Of a DNA stretch of 6,198 nt, positions 1-3,800 are shown in pieces. Source of the stretch: Treponema sp. (GTDB lineage Bacteria; Spirochaetota; Spirochaetia; Treponematales; Breznakiellaceae); contig JAIROH010000049.1 of NCBI GenBank assembly GCA_031257595.1, forward strand, positions 1 through 6,198, in the 5' to 3' direction. Numbering within the stretch: the first letter of the stretch is position 1; every line of letters starts with the position of its first letter. Below the pieces are notes generated by a model that made no database searches, was not told where the DNA came from, and saw only the letters and a program-made list of their open reading frames with translations. The position numbers and the translations under genes are program-made.

Positions 1-2193
1 GCTATCGTCGGCGCCGAATTTATCGGAAAACGCGAAGGATTGTACCGTTACTGCGCCGACAGTATGGGGAACTTTCCTCCGCTGGTTATACGGTTTGGTC
101 ACGGTAACGCGGTTACCTGCATGGGCGATGCCCTTACCCCGGAAATAAAGCAAATCCTGGTATCCGACGAAGGTGAAAAACTGGCTGAAATGGCGGAACC
201 GTTCTTTCGGGAACGGCTTCGGGAAAAGGTTTCTGATTTTCTTGAAAAACAGGGAGAGGAATTCTTTCGTTTCCTTATAGAAGCTTATCAAGCCGCCGCC
301 AACAGGGCGAAGGTTCACCCCGTCGTGGTTTTGGAAAACCTTCAGGCTTCGGATTCCGCCGCCCGGCTTATTATTTCGGATGTGTACCTGTCGTTTCCTT
401 CCCGGAGCGGCCTGTATTTTTACGGGACATGTACCGACATGAAAAGCCTCAAGCCCTGGGAAGAGATCTTTCCCAGGATTATCAAGTTCTCCCCCGAAAA
501 AAAGAACCGGCCGCTTCTTCCGGATATTCCGCTGGATCTGTGGGAAATGATCTACGCCTGCGTCCTTTTCGGCCGTTTTTTTCCCGCTTACCTTTTTCCC
601 CAGCTTTTCGCGGAGGAGGGAAAAAACCCGGCAATGATCGAAAAAACCTTTACCCTTTTTTCCGCGCTGCATCTTATAGGCGGCCTTTCCGATCCGTCCC
701 CCCGGTTTCCGAACCTGGCATCCGGAGCGGAAAACATTCTGGGAGAAAAGGCGGAACGAATACGGAAAATGGTACAAAACAGGCTTATGGCCTGGGTAGA
801 CTCAGGCAGAATCAAGCCCTGTTTCAGGCTTTTGGAGGCCCTGTCCGCGCTGGGAGGGGGGGGCAGTGAAGCGCTGATGATAGAGGCCGTGTACGGCGAC
901 ATTATAAACGGAACCTATGACGGAATAGAGAAAGCCATTGAGGATGGAAGCCTTGTTCCGGTGGTTGGTGAAAGCCGCGCTGTTCCGCTGACCTGTATTT
1001 TCAAAACCCAGAAAGCCCTTAGCTACGGCAGCCGGGAAGAGGTTGTAAAAACCTTTGCCGAGCCTTTTTCCATCAATACCCTTCATTCCGATTTCCGGGC
1101 CCGTATTTTCGCGAGTCAGGCTTCGTACAACCTCAGTATATGTGATGTTGACGCCGCCGCCGGTTTGGTAAAAGAAGCCATGCTGATTGCCCAGGAAGAA
1201 AACACCGGGAGGGATCTGGCGCATATTTACCGGCTCTTTTCCCTGGTTAATTTTACCAAAAAGCAGCTTTCCGACGCGATTGATTATTTCTCGTTCGCCG
1301 CGGAGGACGCGGGAAAAACCGGTAATACCGCCGAACTGGTCCTTATCAATTACTATTCCGCCGCGGCCCATTTTATCTTTGGGAACATTTCAAAAGCGGA
1401 ACGGCTTGCCCGGCAGGCGGAAGAAACCGCCCTTGTCGCGCTCCGGCCCGATTGGGCGGACCGGTGCTGGTTCCTCAGGGGAAGGCTCCACTTCGAAGCG
1501 GGCCGTTATCAGGAAGCGCTGGATATTTTTAAATCCCTGGAAGCGGACCATCACGGCCCGGCTCCGGAAGGTTTTGCCCAAACCGTCGCCGCCTGGATAT
1601 ACCGCTCCGGCGTCTATCTGCGCAATACCCGTTCCATCGGAAAAATTCCCGAAGCCGGTGAATGTTATGACGGGCGTCTTTTTGAACTGGAAGAGGCCTA
1701 TCTTTCCGGAGACTACCGGAGGACTCTGGAACTTGCCATGAGCCAGAATAATACGCTTACAAAGGACCGCTTTTTGCATATAGAACAGCCGGACTGGCGA
1801 AGCGGATTCGCCCAATGCGAGCTTTTGCTTTTCCCCCTAAAAGACCTTTGGGATCGCATGTTCCTCACCTACCGGGCCCTGGCCCTGTGTCATCTGGCAA
1901 ACGGGGAACAGGGAGAAAAGGAAGAAATCATTCGGGAAATGAGGCGCATCATGCGGGACGAACTGCCCGATACCGATCCCAACGACGCTTTTTATTTTTA
2001 TTCATATTACCGCGTTTTGAAACGTTCTGGCGCCCCCGAAGTAGACATGAACACCGCTATCAGCCTTGCCTTTAAGCGGCTTCAGCGCCGGGCAAGCCGT
2101 ATCGACGACACCCAAACCAAACGGTCGTTTCTTTCTTTTCACTATTGGAACGGCGCCCTGGAAATAGCCGCCAAAGAACACAAGCTTATTTAG
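1..2193 (+). CDS. Large ATPase/TPR-repeat protein, 5' end outside window (STAND-like)
   Basis: The reading frame is open from base 1 to the TAG at 2191-2193 (730 residues seen), so the TTG at 40 is probably internal and the true start lies upstream. Residues 108-113 (VVVLEN) resemble a Walker B strand, and 138-146 (LYFYGTCTD) a sensor-1-like strand. After a proline-rich linker, residues 177-200 look like the start of a winged-helix segment. The C-terminal two thirds are alpha-helical pairs; the clearest TPR-type unit is residues 490-513 (WFLRGRLHFEAGRYQEALDI), with weaker ones near 406-441 and 445-480. This order (P-loop ATPase, winged helix, TPR-like superhelix) is that of STAND signalling ATPases such as MalT. 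The P-loop itself is not in the window, so nucleotide binding is unproven. A cyclase, kinase or DNA-binding output domain could lie upstream. No signal peptide or membrane segment is visible. Ligand and target are unknown. A short dyad (GACAA/TTGTC, 2200-2216) follows the stop but has no T-run. Confidence 0.8.
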   Translation, partial: AIVGAEFIGKREGLYRYCADSMGNFPPLVIRFGHGNAVTCMGDALTPEIKQILVSDEGEKLAEMAEPFFRERLREKVSDFLEKQGEEFFRFLIEAYQAAANRAKVHPVVVLENLQASDSAARLIISDVYLSFPSRSGLYFYGTCTDMKSLKPWEEIFPRIIKFSPEKKNRPLLPDIPLDLWEMIYACVLFGRFFPAYLFPQLFAEEGKNPAMIEKTFTLFSALHLIGGLSDPSPRFPNLASGAENILGEKAERIRKMVQNRLMAWVDSGRIKPCFRLLEALSALGGGGSEALMIEAVYGDIINGTYDGIEKAIEDGSLVPVVGESRAVPLTCIFKTQKALSYGSREEVVKTFAEPFSINTLHSDFRARIFASQASYNLSICDVDAAAGLVKEAMLIAQEENTGRDLAHIYRLFSLVNFTKKQLSDAIDYFSFAAEDAGKTGNTAELVLINYYSAAAHFIFGNISKAERLARQAEETALVALRPDWADRCWFLRGRLHFEAGRYQEALDIFKSLEADHHGPAPEGFAQTVAAWIYRSGVYLRNTRSIGKIPEAGECYDGRLFELEEAYLSGDYRRTLELAMSQNNTLTKDRFLHIEQPDWRSGFAQCELLLFPLKDLWDRMFLTYRALALCHLANGEQGEKEEIIREMRRIMRDELPDTDPNDAFYFYSYYRVLKRSGAPEVDMNTAISLAFKRLQRRASRIDDTQTKRSFLSFHYWNGALEIAAKEHKLI

Positions 2194-2217
2194 TGTTCTG
2201 ACAAAATCAAATTGTCT

Positions 2218-2490
2218 AATAGTAACAAAACCCACGTCGCTGCTTAGTGGGGCAGGCGCATGCGTCCCTAACCGGAAACCACCGGATGCCTTTGCGTTAC
2301 CACAGGACAACCCCCGCTCGAGCTAGACGGTCGTCACCTTTCCTACGCAGACTCTGGTCTGGTCGTTACCTACGGACGCCGTATGCTCTTCACAGGGGAA
2401 TGTCTTATACCAAACAAAGGCATCCGGCAATCTGCCGTGACGGGCGCATGTGCATGTATCATCCCCGGCGATGTGGGTTTTGACGCTATT
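2218..2490 (+). ncRNA. Candidate rod-like structured RNA / 273-base quasi-palindrome, family unknown
   Basis: No protein gene fits here, but the two halves are complementary about a centre at 2354.5. Nested helices I paired by hand: 2218-2223 with 2485-2490; 2226-2242 with 2466-2482 (17 pairs); 2252-2254 with 2455-2457, then 2256-2267 with 2442-2453 (12 pairs); 2282-2294 with 2415-2427 (13 perfect pairs); 2304-2309 with 2401-2406; 2311-2314 with 2395-2398; 2327-2331 with 2378-2382; and an apical hairpin 2348-2352 with 2357-2361. About seven pairs inside these helices are G-T (for example 2236/2472, 2258/2451, 2265/2444). They are G-U wobbles only if the + strand is transcribed; on the minus strand they would be A-C mismatches. 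A roughly 14 x 14 base open bubble separates the lower stem from the upper stem. I see no convincing promoter or T-run terminator, and no tmRNA, RNase P or SRP signature. A decaying DNA inverted duplication is the main alternative. Confidence 0.5.
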
Positions 2491-2495
2491 TGCTC

Positions 2496-2564
2496 TTTGG
2501 TTTAGCCAAAACTAATAAGAGTAGACCTTTATCCGTTGAATACGGTCTATATGCAATCTGCATA
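2496..2564. other. Cluster of three small hairpins after the rod
   Basis: Three consecutive dyads: 2496-2500 with 2506-2510 (TTTGG/CCAAA, 5-base loop); 2522-2527 with 2544-2549 (TAGACC/GGTCTA), inside which 2533-2536 can instead pair with 2542-2545; and 2550-2555 with 2559-2564 (TATGCA/TGCATA, 3-base loop). The two pairings in the middle hairpin exclude each other. None is GC-rich with a following T-run, so they are not standard terminators. They lie where the candidate + RNA and the minus-strand tRNA transcript would converge, and may be the 3' domain of the former or the tail of the latter. The rest of the stretch to 2615 shows only a GGCGCC palindrome (2578-2583) followed by TTTT, which is too compact to call a terminator. 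Confidence 0.35.
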
Positions 2565-2615
2565 AGACAGAATCCCTGGCGCCTTTTCCTCGCATTCGCT
2601 CGGCGGACCGGACCC

Positions 2616-2681
2616 TTCGAGTCCAATTGCCGCATTGATTGACAAATGAAAACTTGTTATTTAGCGGCAATTGGACTCGAA
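2616..2681. repeat. 18-base perfect inverted repeat copying the tRNA-Met 3' half
   Basis: Bases 2616-2633 are the exact reverse complement of 2664-2681, with a 30-base spacer. The right arm is the T-loop, the 3' side of the T-stem and most of the acceptor 3' strand of the minus-strand tRNA-Met. The left arm is therefore a tRNA 3'-half copy in the opposite orientation, with no other tRNA part beside it. Identity stops sharply at both ends. A transcript reading through the tRNA could form an 18-base-pair hairpin that competes with T-arm and acceptor folding. Site-specific integration next to a tRNA gives direct, not inverted, copies, so an inversion or an independent tRNA fragment is more likely. 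Confidence 0.8.
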
Positions 2682-2734
2682 CCAATGACCGAACGGATAT
2701 GAGCCGTTTGCTCTACCAACTGAGCTATGCCGCC
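2662..2734 (-). tRNA. tRNA-Met (CAT), elongator type
   Basis: Read on the minus strand, this is a complete 73-base cloverleaf. The acceptor GGCGGCA pairs with TGCCGCT (the first pair is G-U). The D-arm is GCTC/GAGC, the anticodon stem AACGG/CCGTT with loop CTCATAT (anticodon CAT), the variable loop CGGTC, and the T-arm ATTGG/CCAAT with loop TTCGAGT. The discriminator base is A. CCA is not encoded, so it would have to be added by the nucleotidyltransferase. A paired G-U first acceptor pair and an anticodon stem without three consecutive G-C pairs argue against an initiator. The GGCGG...CCGCT acceptor resembles elongator tRNA-Met of other bacteria rather than the CAT-anticodon tRNA-Ile, though the lysidine-modified isoacceptor cannot be fully excluded by eye. 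Confidence 0.95.
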
Positions 2735-2735
2735 A

Positions 2736-2753
2736 TGTCACCTTTAGGTGACA
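2736..2753 (-). other. Hairpin abutting the tRNA 5' end
   Basis: TGTCACC (2736-2742) pairs perfectly with GGTGACA (2747-2753) around a 4-base loop. On the minus strand this 7-base-pair hairpin ends one base before the mature tRNA 5' end, i.e. just upstream of the expected RNase P cut. It may shape leader processing. It has no T-run and is not a terminator. Confidence 0.6.
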
Positions 2754-2770
2754 GTAAAATACAATTCCAA

Positions 2771-2819
2771 GCGGCACGCGGCCCGAAGGGACGCATAGCC
2801 GGGGCGGCCGCAAGGCCGC
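2771..2819. repeat. Two GC-rich hairpins in the tRNA leader (REP-like)
   Basis: 2804-2809 pairs with 2814-2819 (GCGGCC/GGCCGC); the loop is GCAA, a GNRA tetraloop on the + strand. Just before it, 2778-2794 forms GCG, one mismatch, CCC, loop GAA, GGG, mismatch, CGC. These sit in an otherwise AT-rich gap between the tRNA and the next gene. They look like short repetitive extragenic palindromes, but one window cannot show whether they recur in the genome. Confidence 0.4.
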
Positions 2820-2856
2820 ATTATATACAAATACCGAATTAAGCGTTTTTTGTCAA
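2820..2856 (-). promoter_or_regulatory. Probable tRNA-Met promoter
   Basis: On the minus strand a perfect -35 consensus TTGACA (2851-2856) is followed 17 bases later by TATTTG (2828-2833) and, immediately after, by TATAAT (2820-2825). The strong -10 is 25 bases from the -35 box, outside the usual spacing, so which hexamer is used is open. Transcription from here would give the tRNA a leader of about 80-90 bases carrying three hairpins. It is divergent to the + strand gene that starts at 2934. Confidence 0.55.
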
Positions 2857-2908
2857 TTGCTGAAAAGAAGGCGGGCGTCATCTCTTTCTTAAAATGCCGG
2901 AAAAGCGG

Positions 2909-2933
2909 TATACTTACCATGAGGAGCCGAAAC
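2909..2933 (+). promoter_or_regulatory. Ribosome binding site (and possible -10) for the gene at 2934
   Basis: GAGGAG at 2921-2926 lies seven bases before the ATG at 2934 and decides that start over the in-frame TTG at 2850 and ATG at 2919, which have no such site. TATACT at 2909-2914 resembles a -10 box, but no good -35 stands 16-18 bases upstream. If it is used, the leader would be only a few bases longer than the Shine-Dalgarno sequence. Confidence 0.65.
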
Positions 2934-3563
2934 ATGGAGACAACGCAAACCGTAGACGAAAAGCTGGATTTTGACAAGGTCTGGGCGGCAATACAGGCCA
3001 CCAATGAACAACTCAAAGAAACTGAACGTATTATTAGGGAAGCAATGAAGGAAACCGACCGTATTGTCAAGGAAAATGCCATCCAATTAAAAGAAACCGA
3101 CAGGCAGATGAAAGAAACCGATAAACGGGTCGGGGCGCTTACCAACCGTTTCGGCGAAATGGTTGAATATATGGTCGTGCCGAACCTGGTCGCGAAATTT
3201 AGGGAACTGCAATTTGAATTTGAAAAAACCCATCGTGACACGGTAATCGCAAGCAAAGAACACAATATATACACCGAAGTGGACGCGTTTCTGGAAAACG
3301 GCGACAAGGTGATGATCGTTGAAATCAAAAACACACCCAGCGTTGATGATATAGACGATCACGTAAAGCGCATGGAAAAGCTGCGCGCCTACGCGGATCT
3401 GCATAACGACAGGCGGGCGTATCTGGGGGCGATTGCGGGGGTCGTGTTCAACGACAGTGAAAAAACCTATGCGTTAAAGAACGGCTTCTATGTTATTGAG
3501 CCCTCCGGCGATACCTTTACGATCACCGAACCGGCGGGTAAATACCATCCCCACGAATGGTGA
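2934..3563 (+). CDS. Coiled-coil protein with PD-(D/E)XK nuclease-like domain (DUF3782-type)
   Basis: A 209-residue soluble protein starting at the ATG behind GAGGAG. Residues 24-66 are a charged amphipathic helix built on a repeated KET[ED][RK] motif (positions 28, 39, 53 and 60), probably a coiled coil for self-association. The core follows. Residues 74-78 (GEMVE) give an early helix glutamate, D117 lies in the EVDAFLENGD turn, and VEIK at 129-132 supplies E130-x-K132. D...ExK twelve residues apart is the signature of the PD-(D/E)XK nuclease fold, and all expected acidic and lysine positions are present. From general knowledge this matches small proteins annotated as DUF3782 or restriction-endonuclease-like, found in multiple copies in some cyanobacteria and spirochaetes. 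Their role is not established, so nuclease activity is inferred. No methylase, immunity gene or toxin partner is adjacent, so it is not evidently a restriction system. Its composition is more A-rich than the flanking large genes, consistent with separate ancestry. Confidence 0.85.
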   Translation: METTQTVDEKLDFDKVWAAIQATNEQLKETERIIREAMKETDRIVKENAIQLKETDRQMKETDKRVGALTNRFGEMVEYMVVPNLVAKFRELQFEFEKTHRDTVIASKEHNIYTEVDAFLENGDKVMIVEIKNTPSVDDIDDHVKRMEKLRAYADLHNDRRAYLGAIAGVVFNDSEKTYALKNGFYVIEPSGDTFTITEPAGKYHPHEW

Positions 3564-3586
3564 GACCGGCGCCCGCGCCCCAAGAA

Positions 3587-3627
3587 GGTGACTGACACCC
3601 CCGGGTTCCACCCGAAGCGGCTGTCAG
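3587..3627. repeat. Small dyad-symmetric element (REP-like)
   Basis: GGTGACTGACACC (3587-3599) is a near-palindrome. CTGACA (3592-3597) pairs with TGTCAG (3622-3627), enclosing a hairpin of CGGGT (3602-3606) with ACCCG (3610-3614). Together they make a cloverleaf-like dyad just after the 3563 stop and overlapping the stop of the minus-strand gene remnant. There is no T-run. Similar GGTG...CACC dyads are common in REP families, but no repeat-associated transposase is present here. Confidence 0.35.
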
Positions 3628-3752
3628 CGGGCCGCCGCGTTGGCACCGGCAATGCGGCCAAAGACGATAATATCCGCAATGGCGTTTCCGCCCAGGCGGT
3701 TGCCGCCGTGGACGCCGCCGCTTACTTCTCCCGCGGCGTAAATGCCGGCGCC
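3624..3752 (-). pseudogene. 3' remnant of a fumarate-reductase-type FAD flavoprotein gene
   Basis: The minus strand encodes GAGIYAAGEVSGGVHGGNRL, then GGNAIADIIVFGRIAGANAAAR and a TGA at 3624-3626. This is the conserved C-terminus of the FAD-binding fumarate reductase/succinate dehydrogenase/flavocytochrome c family: the GLYAAGE segment, the G-N-R-L-G-G-N-A motif that contacts FAD, and the FGRIAG helix, ending where such proteins normally end. Only about 43 codons remain. Upstream of them (around 3753-3800) the sequence turns abruptly AT-rich and unrelated, and the helicase gene follows, so the first 400 or more codons, including the N-terminal FAD site and the active site, are missing. The remnant still reads without a stop or frameshift, suggesting a fairly recent deletion. 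A functional peptide is unlikely. Which family member it was (fumarate, urocanate or other reductase) cannot be told. Confidence 0.85.
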
Positions 3753-3783
3753 CCGGGCCCTACTACGAATAAATTGAATTATT

Positions 3784-3792
3784 TGATAAAAT
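3784..3792 (+). promoter_or_regulatory. Possible extended -10 for the helicase gene
   Basis: TGATAAAAT fits an extended -10 (TGn followed by TAAAAT), in the AT-rich patch created between the flavoprotein remnant and the helicase. No good -35 is present at 17 bases (TACGAA, 3764-3769). Transcription would begin around 3799, almost at the ATG at 3801, giving a nearly leaderless message. This agrees with the lack of a clear Shine-Dalgarno sequence there. Confidence 0.35.
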
Positions 3793-3800
3793 GAAAAGAC

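Noticed and set aside
2247..2483. A 78-codon + strand open frame inside the rod
   Set aside because: It is Arg/Pro/His-rich with no domain pattern or ribosome site. Its frame is explained by the palindromic RNA-like sequence.
2218..2490. Retron msr/msd or group II intron, suggested by complementary ends
   Set aside because: No reverse transcriptase is in the window and no intron domain V signature is seen.
2218..2490. Insertion element with terminal inverted repeats
   Set aside because: Complementarity continues to the centre rather than being terminal, no target duplication flanks it and no transposase is present.
2578..2590. GGCGCC followed by TTTT as a terminator
   Set aside because: A six-base palindrome cannot form a stem with a loop long enough.
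2616..2636. Retroelement primer-binding site complementary to the tRNA 3' end
   Set aside because: A binding site would include the complement of the terminal A and CCA; identity ends before the last acceptor bases.
2850..2933. Earlier TTG start for the 2934 gene
   Set aside because: It has no Shine-Dalgarno, overlaps the tRNA promoter region and adds a non-domain tail, whereas GAGGAG is ideally placed for 2934.
3600..3614. T-box-like GGGTGGAACC on the minus strand
   Set aside because: It is part of a simple local hairpin; no specifier stem, leader or aminoacyl-tRNA synthetase gene is present.
3588..3794. A 68-codon + strand frame before the helicase
   Set aside because: The opposite strand shows clear flavoprotein C-terminal homology; this frame is its shadow and has no ribosome site.
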